Shown in pieces: positions 54,484 through 61,873 of a stretch of 61,873 bases of DNA; the first letter of the stretch is position 1, and each line of letters begins with the position of its first letter. The notes beneath the pieces are model-generated. The model searched no databases and was not told the origin of the DNA. It saw nothing but the letters and a program-made list of their open reading frames with translations. A program made the position numbers and the translations under genes. This DNA comes from an uncultured Flavobacteriales bacterium (lineage in GTDB: Bacteria; Bacteroidota; Bacteroidia; Flavobacteriales_D; Crocinitomicaceae): contig CAJQPA010000019.1 of NCBI GenBank assembly GCA_905480145.1, forward strand, positions 1 through 61,873. The letters run 5' to 3'.

Positions 54484-54491
54484 CAAAGATA
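54484..54491 (-). promoter_or_regulatory. -7 promoter element of ccsBA-bshB1
   Basis: Minus-strand TATCTTTG, an exact TAnnTTTG match, ends 21 bases before the ccsBA ATG at 54462. Confidence 0.5.
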
Positions 54492-54586
54492 GTTAGTATA
54501 ATTACTTGATAAGGTTAAGATTAAAATAACTTGTTAAAAAAGCATTAAAACAACTTCTATTAAAGTTCTTTTGATGCGATAATTGT

Positions 54587-54594
54587 ATCTTTGA
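54587..54594 (+). promoter_or_regulatory. -7 promoter element of the AsmA-like gene
   Basis: TATCTTTG, an exact match. It overlaps a TTG at 54591 that could open a longer reading frame, which makes the ATG at 54621 the better start. Confidence 0.5.
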
Positions 54595-54620
54595 AAAGAA
54601 ATAAACTGAATCCCACTAAT

Positions 54621-57494
54621 ATGAACAAAGCCTTAAATATTGTCAAAAAAGCACCCGTAAAAATTCTAAAATGGGCAGGAATAGCTATTCTTTTATCCGT
54701 CTTAGCAATTTTCATTACGTTATACTTCTTCAAAAATGACGTCAAAGATATGGTCATTGATGAGGTGAATAATTCTTTAAATGCAGAATTAAGTTTGGGA
54801 GATTTTGATTTGACCTTCTTTAGCACCTTCCCAAATCTTACTTTAGAATTAGGAGAAGTTAAATTACAGGGAGTCGAAGAGTTTGAAGGTGTAACTTTGG
54901 CAGACATTAAATTACTGCAAGCCCATGTAGGTTTTTGGGGCTTAGTTTCTGGTGGCGAAATAAAAATCGATGAAATTCATATCAATGAACCAAAATTTGA
55001 TGTGCGAGTTCTTCAAAATGGAAAGGCTAATTTTGATATCGCCAAATCGGAAGAAGAAAAATTGGCTAACAATGAACCAATTGAAGAGTCAAACTTTAAG
55101 TTATCCCTAGATGAATACAGTATATCTAATGGCCAAGTTACTTATCAAGATGAGCCTGGAAATATGCATGCGAAAATTGTCAATCTTAACCATAATGGTT
55201 CTGGAGATATGACAGCAGATATTATTGACTTTAAAACAAAGACATCCATGGATGAATTGAGCTATGATATGGGTGGAGTATCTTATTTTAATAAAGTCAA
55301 AACAGATATGTTAATTAATTTGTTGATGGAATTCAAAGAGAACGATTCTAAATTCACATTGAAAGAGAATGAAATTAACTTGAATGCTGTAAAACTATCT
55401 TTCAATGGTTTTTACCAAATGCTTGAAGATCATGATGAAATTGATTTTAAACTAGATGCTCAGAAAACTTCTTTCAAAGATTTATTATCATTAATCCCAA
55501 CCTTTTATAAATCTGGTTACGAAAAAATGATTTCAAATGGTTCATTATCTATTGCTGCAATGACTAAAGGACGAATCGACGAAACAAACTTACCAGCTTG
55601 GGATGCAAACCTTAAAGTAGCTAATGCATCAATCAACTATCCAGATTTACCAGGTAAAATTACAAATGTTCAATTGATTGCAGGATCTAAGTTCCCTGGA
55701 GGATCAAATTTAGATTTAATGACTTTGAACATTCCTAAATTTCATGCGAACTTGTCTGAAAATACAATAGATGTAAAATTAGCAATGCGTCAAATTATGT
55801 CAGACCCTTTGATTGACTCTAAAATCATCGCAAACTTGAACCTTGCGACTTTAAAAGATTACATTCCAATGGCAGAAGGAGAATCTTATTCTGGACTGCT
55901 AGATGCCGACGTTATCATTAAAGGAAAAATGAGTGATTTGGACAAGAATGACTTTGAGAAATTCACAGCAGAAGGAGAATTAGCGCTATCTGATATGATT
56001 TATGAATCTACCGACGTTCCGGCGCCAGTGAACATTGAGAAAATAAAATTTACATTCTCCCCAAGTAATCTTCAAATGAATGAAATGAAGGCGACGATGG
56101 GGAAATCTGATTTTGCAATGAATGGTAAAATTGACAATTATCTCGGATACATGCTTCGTGATGAAGTATTAAAGGGTGATTTTGATTTCTCTAGTAACAC
56201 TTTAGATTTAGACGAATTAATGCCGGCTTCCGAGGTAAGTTCAGAACCTGCTACGGAAACAACAGTTACAGAAACAACAGGAGAATCAGAGCCTGTATTA
56301 ATTCCAAAAAACATTGATTTCAGATTAACATCTTCAATTAACGATGTGAAATATGATGGTCTTTCTATTAAAAATGTCAAAGGAATTGTAGTCATGAAAG
56401 ACGAGGTGGCAACTCTTGAAAATATTACCATGAATACGATGGGCGGAGAAGTTGGGATAAAAGGAAATTATAACACTCAAAACCATAGCCAGCCAAAAAT
56501 GAATTTTGGATATACCTTAAAGGATGTTGACATTCACGAACTATCAACGAATTTCATTACCGTAGAAAAAATGGCCCCAATCACTAAATATGCTCGAGGA
56601 AGAATCACTTCTGATTTTGAAATGGCAACGGATTTAACCGCTGGATTTGAGCCTATATTGACTTCGTTATCGAGTATTGGAAATGTTAATTCGAATAGTT
56701 TATCGCTTGAAGGTGTCAAGATTTTAGACAAACTTGGAAGTGTTACTAAGCTCAAAAGTTTATCTGCGCAAACGATCAAGAATTTCAAAACTGCTTTTAA
56801 AATTGAGGATGGAAAACTTCACACTTCACCTTTTGACTTGAAATTAGGGAAAATTGACACGGAAATGTCTGGCTTCACATCTTTAGATCAGAAAATGGAC
56901 TATGACATGAAAATGAATGTTCCAAAAGAAGAAATTCCTGCTGCCATGATTAAAGAAGTAGAGAAAGCGATGAGTAAATTGAATTCACTTGTCCCAAACC
57001 TAAATGTTGCGAGCCTTCCCGATTTCATTCCAGTAAAAGTTAAAATGATTGGTGACATTAAAAGCCCTAAAATTACGACAGATTTTAAAGAAGCATTATT
57101 AAAAGCTACAGGAAGTATTAAAGACAACCTCATAGAATCGGTAACAGAAACAGTTAAGGATTCGGTAACATCTATTATTAATAATCAAGTTGAAGATGGC
57201 AAAGAAGAACTTGAAAAGCAGCGACAAAAACTTCTGGAGGATGCACAAAAAGAAGCTGATAAAATAATCGCTGAAGGTAAAAAAGCGGCCGATCTGGTTC
57301 GTGCAGAAGGAGACAAACAGGCTGCGGAATTAATTAAGCAAGCGGGTTCAAATCCAATTAAAAAGAGATTGGCTCAAGAAAGCGCAAAGCAAATTAAAAA
57401 ATCAGCCGAAAACAATGCAGTAAAATTGGAGAAGGAAGCTCAGAAAAAAGCTGATTTAGTTATGGAGAAAGCAAGAAACACTAACATCAACTAA
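54621..57494 (+). CDS. AsmA-family protein (large periplasmic lipid-transfer-like)
   Basis: A 957-residue protein with one N-terminal membrane anchor (about 15-42, LKWAGIAILLSVLAIFITLYF) and a long periplasmic part of short beta strands, as in the AsmA/TamB/YicH superfamily, whose members form hydrophobic grooves for lipids between membranes. The last 150 residues are a charged, helix-forming Lys/Glu/Ala tail (ILEDAQKEADKIIAEGKKAA) that resembles ATP-synthase b-subunit coils. The ATG at 54621 is chosen because the -7 element overlaps the upstream TTG. A bidirectional terminator follows. Confidence 0.88.
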   Translation: MNKALNIVKKAPVKILKWAGIAILLSVLAIFITLYFFKNDVKDMVIDEVNNSLNAELSLGDFDLTFFSTFPNLTLELGEVKLQGVEEFEGVTLADIKLLQAHVGFWGLVSGGEIKIDEIHINEPKFDVRVLQNGKANFDIAKSEEEKLANNEPIEESNFKLSLDEYSISNGQVTYQDEPGNMHAKIVNLNHNGSGDMTADIIDFKTKTSMDELSYDMGGVSYFNKVKTDMLINLLMEFKENDSKFTLKENEINLNAVKLSFNGFYQMLEDHDEIDFKLDAQKTSFKDLLSLIPTFYKSGYEKMISNGSLSIAAMTKGRIDETNLPAWDANLKVANASINYPDLPGKITNVQLIAGSKFPGGSNLDLMTLNIPKFHANLSENTIDVKLAMRQIMSDPLIDSKIIANLNLATLKDYIPMAEGESYSGLLDADVIIKGKMSDLDKNDFEKFTAEGELALSDMIYESTDVPAPVNIEKIKFTFSPSNLQMNEMKATMGKSDFAMNGKIDNYLGYMLRDEVLKGDFDFSSNTLDLDELMPASEVSSEPATETTVTETTGESEPVLIPKNIDFRLTSSINDVKYDGLSIKNVKGIVVMKDEVATLENITMNTMGGEVGIKGNYNTQNHSQPKMNFGYTLKDVDIHELSTNFITVEKMAPITKYARGRITSDFEMATDLTAGFEPILTSLSSIGNVNSNSLSLEGVKILDKLGSVTKLKSLSAQTIKNFKTAFKIEDGKLHTSPFDLKLGKIDTEMSGFTSLDQKMDYDMKMNVPKEEIPAAMIKEVEKAMSKLNSLVPNLNVASLPDFIPVKVKMIGDIKSPKITTDFKEALLKATGSIKDNLIESVTETVKDSVTSIINNQVEDGKEELEKQRQKLLEDAQKEADKIIAEGKKAADLVRAEGDKQAAELIKQAGSNPIKKRLAQESAKQIKKSAENNAVKLEKEAQKKADLVMEKARNTNIN

Positions 57495-57508
57495 AGAAAG
57501 TATTTTAA

Positions 57509-57547
57509 GAAAAAAGCCCATGAGAAAACTCTCATGGGCTTTTTTTT
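57509..57547. terminator. Bidirectional intrinsic terminator
   Basis: AAGCCCATGAG (57514-57524) and CTCATGGGCTT (57531-57541) form a perfect 11-base stem with A and T tracts on both sides. It ends the AsmA gene on the plus strand and purC on the minus strand. Confidence 0.9.
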
Positions 57548-57567
57548 GTTTCAATATCTAAAAAACA

Positions 57568-58515
57568 CTAATTCACTTTGGCCAAATAGGCATCAACGTT
57601 ACTTTGAATTCTTTCAGTAATATTTGAAGTATCCGATTTCTCAAATGTACGCCCCGTTATCTTTTCATACAACTCAATGTATCTATCGGTTACAACCTGC
57701 ACAAAATCATCCGGCATAACGGGCATAACCTGCCCTTCTAGACCTTGAAACCCATTTTCAATTAACCATTGACGAACAAACTCTTTGGATAATTGTTTTT
57801 GCTCCTCTCCAGCTTTCTGACGTTCTTCATATCCATCTTTATAAAAGTATCGAGAAGAATCTGGGGTGTGAATCTCATCGATGAGAATAACTTTTCCATC
57901 TTTCATTCCAAACTCATATTTCGTATCCACAAGAATTAATCCTTGCTCAGCAGCCATCTCAGTTCCTCTTTGAAATAATGCTCTGGTATATTCTTCCAAT
58001 TGAATATAAATATCTTCTGGCACAATTCCTTGAGCTATAATATCTTCACGAGAAATATCTTCATCATGCCCTTCTTCCGCTTTTGTTGCTGGTGTAATAA
58101 TCGGTACTGGAAACTTATCATTTTCAACCATACCCTCGGGCATTGGCACACCACAAAGTTCGCGCTTCCCAGCCTTGTATTCTCTTGCTGCATGTCCTGA
58201 CATGTAACCGCGGATGACCATTTCCACACGGATAGGCTCACAAGCAATGCCTACAGCAACAGAAGGATCTGGAGTTGCAATTAACCAATTTGGAACAATA
58301 TCTTCAGTTGCTCTTAAAAACATCGTTGCCACCTGATTCAAAACTTGTCCTTTGAATGGAATACCTTTTGGCAAGATATGATCAAAAGCAGAAATCCTAT
58401 CAGATGCCACCATTACCAATTGGTCATTCTCTAGAGTATATACATCTCGAACTTTACCATTGTATTCATTGATTTGACCTTCAAAATGAAATTTGCTATC
58501 TATAATTGCTTTCAT
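57568..58515 (-). CDS. purC: SAICAR synthetase (phosphoribosylaminoimidazolesuccinocarboxamide synthase)
   Basis: Joins CAIR and aspartate with ATP to make SAICAR in de novo purine synthesis. At 315 residues it has the form seen in Bacteroidota (longer than E. coli PurC). Motifs: [20 protein letters not shown] near 20-39, [19 protein letters not shown] near 39-57, and PTPDSSRYF-type HTPDSSRYF near 217-225. It lies 23 bases downstream of phoH on the same strand and may be cotranscribed with it. Confidence 0.97.
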   Translation of the reverse strand: MKAIIDSKFHFEGQINEYNGKVRDVYTLENDQLVMVASDRISAFDHILPKGIPFKGQVLNQVATMFLRATEDIVPNWLIATPDPSVAVGIACEPIRVEMVIRGYMSGHAAREYKAGKRELCGVPMPEGMVENDKFPVPIITPATKAEEGHDEDISREDIIAQGIVPEDIYIQLEEYTRALFQRGTEMAAEQGLILVDTKYEFGMKDGKVILIDEIHTPDSSRYFYKDGYEERQKAGEEQKQLSKEFVRQWLIENGFQGLEGQVMPVMPDDFVQVVTDRYIELYEKITGRTFEKSDTSNITERIQSNVDAYLAKVN

Positions 58516-58538
58516 GTTCTCGTGTGTAATTTTTAATA

Positions 58539-59507
58539 TTATGATTTTCCGTTTCCAGACTCTTTCTTTTCAACTTCACTAAAAGCATCAATAACTTTCT
58601 TCACTAGACTATGACGAATAACATCAGATGTCATCATTCTCACTATTCCAATATCATCTATATCTTTCAAAGCATCAATCGCATATGGTAACCCTGACTT
58701 TTGTCGATGCGGCAAATCTATTTGTGACATATCACCAGTAATAATAAATTTTGCAGTCATCCCCATACGAGTCAAAAACATTTTCATCTGCATTGTTGTC
58801 GTATTTTGAGCCTCATCCAAAATAACAAATGCCTTATCTAATGTTCGCCCCCTCATAAATGCTAATGGTGCAATCTCTATGATACCAAATTCTATCATGT
58901 CTGCTAATTTCTCAGCTGGAATCATATCTCTCAATGCATCGTATAAAGGCATCATGTAAGGATCTAGTTTTTCTTTTAAATCTCCAGGTAAAAAACCGAG
59001 ATTTTCTCCAGATTCAACAGCAGGCCTAGTAAGAATTATACGTTTTACTTCTTTTGCTTTTAATGCGCGAACCGCTAAAGCCACAGCAGTATATGTTTTG
59101 CCGCTTCCTGCAGGACCCACTGCGAAAACCATGTCTTTTTCATTGACTAAGTTCACCAATTTCTGTTGATTCGCAGTGCGGGCGCTAATTTTTGTTCCAT
59201 GATTACCGTGCAGAATAATTTCCGAAGCATTTTCGGTATTAAGCAAATTATGACCACCATCCGTCATTAAATTTTCAATATTATTTTCTGTCAACTTATT
59301 GAACTTATGGAAATGACGAAGAATTAAATCAAACTTATCTGTGAAAGATTTTGTTTCACTCCCCTCTCCACTGACGGTCACAATATTGCCCCTTGCAATG
59401 ATCTTCAATTTTGGGAAAAATGATTTTATATAGTCCAATTTCACATTTTGAACTCCGAATAACTCAGCGGGATTTAGCCCCTTGATTACAATCTTCTTTT
59501 CCAACAA
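58539..59507 (-). CDS. PhoH-family ATPase/RNA-binding protein
   Basis: A 322-residue protein. The N-terminal 100 residues are a KH-like region ([19 protein letters not shown], then the [15 protein letters not shown] segment). The PhoH P-loop domain has Walker [21 protein letters not shown] near 133-152 and Walker [17 protein letters not shown] near 228-243. PhoH proteins are predicted RNA helicases/ribonucleases linked to the endonuclease YbeY; no ybeY is visible here. The start is a TTG at 59507: family members begin with a strand of about 10 residues before FG-x-x-N, and no ATG lies in that range. Confidence 0.93.
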   Translation of the reverse strand: MLEKKIVIKGLNPAELFGVQNVKLDYIKSFFPKLKIIARGNIVTVSGEGSETKSFTDKFDLILRHFHKFNKLTENNIENLMTDGGHNLLNTENASEIILHGNHGTKISARTANQQKLVNLVNEKDMVFAVGPAGSGKTYTAVALAVRALKAKEVKRIILTRPAVESGENLGFLPGDLKEKLDPYMMPLYDALRDMIPAEKLADMIEFGIIEIAPLAFMRGRTLDKAFVILDEAQNTTTMQMKMFLTRMGMTAKFIITGDMSQIDLPHRQKSGLPYAIDALKDIDDIGIVRMMTSDVIRHSLVKKVIDAFSEVEKKESGNGKS

Positions 59508-59552
59508 TTGTCTTTTTTATTTAGGGAATTCAAAATATCAGTGAATTAACCT

Positions 59553-59560
59553 TATTTTTG
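59553..59560 (+). promoter_or_regulatory. -7 promoter element of the SAM hydrolase-like gene
   Basis: TATTTTTG, an exact TAnnTTTG match, 60 bases upstream of the ATG at 59621. A second box TATTTTCG (59584-59591, one mismatch) is nearer to the start. Confidence 0.4.
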
Positions 59561-59620
59561 ATACAAAAATAGAACTATTTAGATATTTTCGTAGGTATAA
59601 GATAGCTGATTTTATTCACA

Positions 59621-60481
59621 ATGGCAATAATAACATTAACAACAGACATGGGATCAAATGATCACTATGTAGCATCTTTAAAAGGTGCTATTCTCAAAGC
59701 CATTGAGAACCCTCACATTATTGATGTTACGCACGAAGTCAGACCTTTTGATACGGCTGAAGCTGCTTATCATGTCAGTTCTTGTTATAAAGACTTTCCA
59801 GATGGAACCGTTCACTTAATTGGAGTAGACAGTGAGCCAGTTGTGAACTTTGGTGGATCGGACGGATGTTTCCCTTCCATTTTAGAGTTTCACAACCAAT
59901 ATTTTGTTTGCAATGACAATGGCTTTTTTGGTGTTTTTCTTCAACAGAATAAAGCACAATCATTTTGGAGAATCGATGATGTTTTATCCAATCCAAAACT
60001 ATTCAAATTCCCAACAAAAAACATGCTTGTTGGCGCTGTGACCTCAATTATTAATGGGACTCCGTTAAACGAAATAGCATCTCCTCAAGAAAGTTTCCGA
60101 AATGCATTGGCTTATGTCGCTACTTCAGAAACTAATTTGATCAAGGGGCATGTAGTGCATTGCGACAGTTATGGAAATGCAATCACCAACATTCATAAAA
60201 GTTTATTTGATCGATATGGGAAGGACATTCCTTTTATCATTCGCTTTAAGAAAAGTGACTACTTCATTGATTTTATTTCAATATCATACAATGAGGTTCC
60301 TCCAGGAGAAAAAGTTGCTGTATTTAACTCAAACGATTTATTAGAAATTGCCATTAATCGCGGTGCTAGTAAAACCAATGGTGGTGCTCAGCAATTATTT
60401 GGACTCAATAAAAACGATGTGGTTCGAGTAGAATTTACTCCCAAAGGCTCTAAAGAAACTATTGAAGATTTATTCTCATGA
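59621..60481 (+). CDS. SAM hydroxide adenosyltransferase family protein (DUF62)
   Basis: A member of the DUF62 (duf-62) SAM hydrolase family, related to the fluorinase and chlorinase, which splits S-adenosylmethionine into adenosine and methionine with water. At 286 residues it fits. The N-terminal ITLTTDMGSNDHYVASLKG (residues 4-22) carries the catalytic Asp region; DVTHEVRPFDTAEAAYHVSS near 35-54 and the C-terminal NGGAQQLFGL segment are further signatures. The physiological role is debated, possibly limiting SAM. The ABM-domain gene starts in its stop codon (ATGA overlap), so the two are coupled. Confidence 0.93.
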   Translation: MAIITLTTDMGSNDHYVASLKGAILKAIENPHIIDVTHEVRPFDTAEAAYHVSSCYKDFPDGTVHLIGVDSEPVVNFGGSDGCFPSILEFHNQYFVCNDNGFFGVFLQQNKAQSFWRIDDVLSNPKLFKFPTKNMLVGAVTSIINGTPLNEIASPQESFRNALAYVATSETNLIKGHVVHCDSYGNAITNIHKSLFDRYGKDIPFIIRFKKSDYFIDFISISYNEVPPGEKVAVFNSNDLLEIAINRGASKTNGGAQQLFGLNKNDVVRVEFTPKGSKETIEDLFS

Positions 60482-60783
60482 TTACACGGATTGTAAAATT
60501 GGAGTTTGAAGAAAGTAAGACCGAACAGTTTATTATTTTCTTCGATACGATAAAAAACAAAGTCAACTCTTTTCCAGGTTGCAATGGGATGCGTCTTCAT
60601 CGAGATCTGGGCAACCCAAATATAGTAATGACCTATAGTAATTGGGATTCTCAAGATAGTTTAGACAAGTATAGAGAGTCAGAAACTTTTGGTCAAGTTT
60701 GGCCCAAAATCAAACCATGGTTTGCTAATAAACCAGAAGCTTGGAGTGTTTCAACATACTTTGATGGGTTTGATTCTAAATAG
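60478..60783 (+). CDS. ABM-domain protein (antibiotic biosynthesis monooxygenase-like)
   Basis: A 101-residue protein of the dimeric alpha+beta barrel fold. The pattern KLEFEESKTEQFIIFFDTIK (residues 6-25), PGCNGMRLHRD and the final Trp-containing helix with a YRESETFGQVW segment match small ABM-domain proteins. Members act as monooxygenases on aromatic or quinone substrates, or as heme-degrading or stress proteins. No heme- or flavin-binding residue is evident, and a function cannot be assigned. Translationally coupled to the SAM hydrolase-like gene. Confidence 0.83.
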   Translation: MITRIVKLEFEESKTEQFIIFFDTIKNKVNSFPGCNGMRLHRDLGNPNIVMTYSNWDSQDSLDKYRESETFGQVWPKIKPWFANKPEAWSVSTYFDGFDSK

Positions 60784-60852
60784 CTGAATCAACGGTTTCT
60801 TAAATAAGTCATAACGTTTACTAAAAGAAGTAACTACTTCATCCATTTACCG

Positions 60853-60882
60853 TTGTTCTTTTCAAATGAAATCTTATTTTTG
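60853..60882 (+). promoter_or_regulatory. Promoter of gldF-gldG
   Basis: TTG at 60853-60855, a 19-base spacer, then TATTTTTG at 60875-60882. This is the best complete match in the window to the Bacteroidota sigma consensus (TTG, 19-21 bases, TAnnTTTG). The gldF ATG is 33 bases downstream. Confidence 0.6.
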
Positions 60883-60915
60883 AACATTAATTGATTCTAT
60901 ACAGCAACACATTCA

Positions 60916-61656
60916 ATGAGAGCATTATATTTTAAAGAAATTCGAAGCTTTTTAAGTTCAATAATCGGGTATGTTTTCATACTCATTTATTTGATAACTT
61001 CTGGAATTATGCATTGGGTAGCATCAACAGATGCAAATTTATTAGAAGGAACAGAGGCAGATCTTATTCCTTTTTTTAATTCTTCTCCTATCATTTTTCT
61101 CATTCTAATTCCGGCAATTACCATGCGTTCTATTGCCGAAGAAAGAAGAACAGGAACAATGGAGCTGTTATTTACAAGACCCATATCGGATGTAAAAATA
61201 TTATTAGCAAAATATTTCGCTAGTGTTACGTTAATGTTAATTGCGATTCTACCTACCTTCATTTACTACTATTCAATGATAAGTTTATCTCAAGAACCAG
61301 ATACATTTGACCATGGAGCAACGATAACTTCATATTTAGGGTTAATTTTAATTGGGTCTAGTTTTGTTGCTATCGGAATTTTTACATCTTCATTAACTAG
61401 CAGTCAGATAGTTGCATTTATCCTAGCCCTTTTCTTTTGCTGGATATTAATGCCAGATATCGGAGGGATTGCTCTTCTTGGCTCATACAACTTGATGGGG
61501 TCCTTCGATTCAGTAATTCAATATTTTGGAATGAGTTACCATTACAGCGCCATTCAAAAAGGAGTGATTGATAGCAAGAATGTTATCTACTTCTTATCGG
61601 TCAATGCAGTATTCATATACGCTGCATTAACAGTTGTTAAATCTTTAAAAAAGTAA
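60916..61656 (+). CDS. gldF: Gliding motility-associated ABC transporter permease GldF
   Basis: The membrane component of the GldA-GldF-GldG ABC exporter needed for gliding motility in many Bacteroidota. At 246 residues it has about six hydrophobic segments: near 8-30, 53-75, 95-125, 140-165, 170-195 and 222-240. The conserved RSIAEERRTGTMELLFTRPI near 72-91 is the ABC-2 coupling region with its Glu-Glu-Arg stretch. It is followed three bases later by gldG, which confirms the identification. Confidence 0.93.
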   Translation: MRALYFKEIRSFLSSIIGYVFILIYLITSGIMHWVASTDANLLEGTEADLIPFFNSSPIIFLILIPAITMRSIAEERRTGTMELLFTRPISDVKILLAKYFASVTLMLIAILPTFIYYYSMISLSQEPDTFDHGATITSYLGLILIGSSFVAIGIFTSSLTSSQIVAFILALFFCWILMPDIGGIALLGSYNLMGSFDSVIQYFGMSYHYSAIQKGVIDSKNVIYFLSVNAVFIYAALTVVKSLKK

Positions 61657-61659
61657 AAC

Positions 61660-61873
61660 ATGGCTGAAAAGAAACAACTTATCAAAGGATTGTACAATTG
61701 GGTGCTACTTGGAATTATAATTGTTAGTTTAATTCTGATTAACATTATTAGTTCTTTTGTTTATAAGCGTTTTGATACAACGAGCGATCAAAGGTATTCA
61801 CTCTCTGAAGGAACTATTGAATACCTAGAAAACTCTGAAAACTTTAAAACGAGATTGAATCTAAAAATATATT
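61660..61873 (+). CDS. gldG: Gliding motility-associated ABC transporter substrate-binding protein GldG (5' part)
   Basis: The start of gldG, cut by the window end after 71 codons. The ATG at 61660 follows gldF by three bases. The visible part has an N-terminal membrane anchor (GLYNWVLLGIIIVSLILIN, about 11-29) and then YKRFDTTSDQRYSLSEGT near 37-54, the characteristic opening of the GldG extracytoplasmic domain. Confidence 0.9.
   Translation, partial: MAEKKQLIKGLYNWVLLGIIIVSLILINIISSFVYKRFDTTSDQRYSLSEGTIEYLENSENFKTRLNLKIY

Noticed and set aside
1-61873. Prophage, transposon, integron, CRISPR array or defence island
   Set aside because: I saw no integrase, transposase, terminal repeats, direct-repeat arrays or nuclease/toxin modules; the gene content is housekeeping with uniform base composition.

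Overview
The window is an AT-rich, gene-dense stretch of a Bacteroidota chromosome, most likely a member of the Flavobacteriales (inferred). The evidence is a type IX secretion sorting domain on a protease, gliding genes gldF and gldG at the right edge, a short primary sigma factor without region 1.1, fused CcsB/CcsA, the BshB1 bacillithiol deacetylase, and many promoters with the Bacteroidota -7 element TAnnTTTG. The family could be close to Crocinitomicaceae/Cryomorphaceae, but that rests on general resemblance only. I see no tRNA, rRNA, insertion sequence, prophage or CRISPR array. The longest gap without a gene is 296 bases (38827-39122).

Layout. 1-6.3 kb: the 3' end of a surface/secreted protein, priA, the sigma factor (minus strand), a low-molecular-weight tyrosine phosphatase, an RsmI-like methylase and a DjlA-like J protein. 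6.3-12.3 kb: htpG with its own terminator and a dyad-rich upstream region, a polytopic membrane protein, a Nudix hydrolase divergent from pyrE, an SRPBCC-like protein and birA. 12.3-16.2 kb: rsfS-ftsH-DUF2007-cdsA as an overlapping operon, then a tiny secreted Lys/Cys-rich protein. 16.3-20.1 kb: a four-gene carotenoid cluster (crtB, crtI, a DUF422 protein, a fused CrtYc/CrtYd-type lycopene cyclase). 20-26.5 kb: exonuclease III, a secreted subtilase whose catalytic Asp is replaced by Glu, a secreted sphingomyelinase-like phosphodiesterase, and MutS2 without an Smr domain. 26.5-33 kb: sulfotransferase, Qnr/McbG-like pentapeptide protein, proC, tilS, pabB and an acyltransferase. 33-38.8 kb: a complete tripartite RND efflux operon. 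39-45.2 kb: a conserved unknown, a VWA protein, a cysteine desulfurase, a glycosyltransferase, a GreA/B-like protein and an aldehyde dehydrogenase. 45.3-49.6 kb: a lipoprotein and an Lrp/AsnC regulator divergent from a flavin monooxygenase / PLP sulfur-amino-acid enzyme / OsmC operon. 49.7-54.5 kb: DUF218 lipoprotein, bshB1 and ccsBA. 54.6-61.9 kb: a large AsmA-like protein, purC, phoH, a SAM hydrolase-like protein, an ABM-domain protein, gldF and the start of gldG.

Most genes are housekeeping. The parts that deserve a second look are the Lrp-controlled sulfur cluster with two dyads in its divergent promoter, the Asp-to-Glu subtilase, the 72-residue Lys/Cys-rich exported protein, the histidine-rich insert after an internal signal-like segment in CcsBA, the regulatory region of htpG, and the unusual lycopene cyclase type. 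Gene packing is tight: four convergent pairs share a 4-base TTAA/TTAG at their stop codons. Several starts were moved from the longest reading frame to an internal ATG or TTG where a promoter, a terminator hairpin or family alignment made the longer start unlikely.
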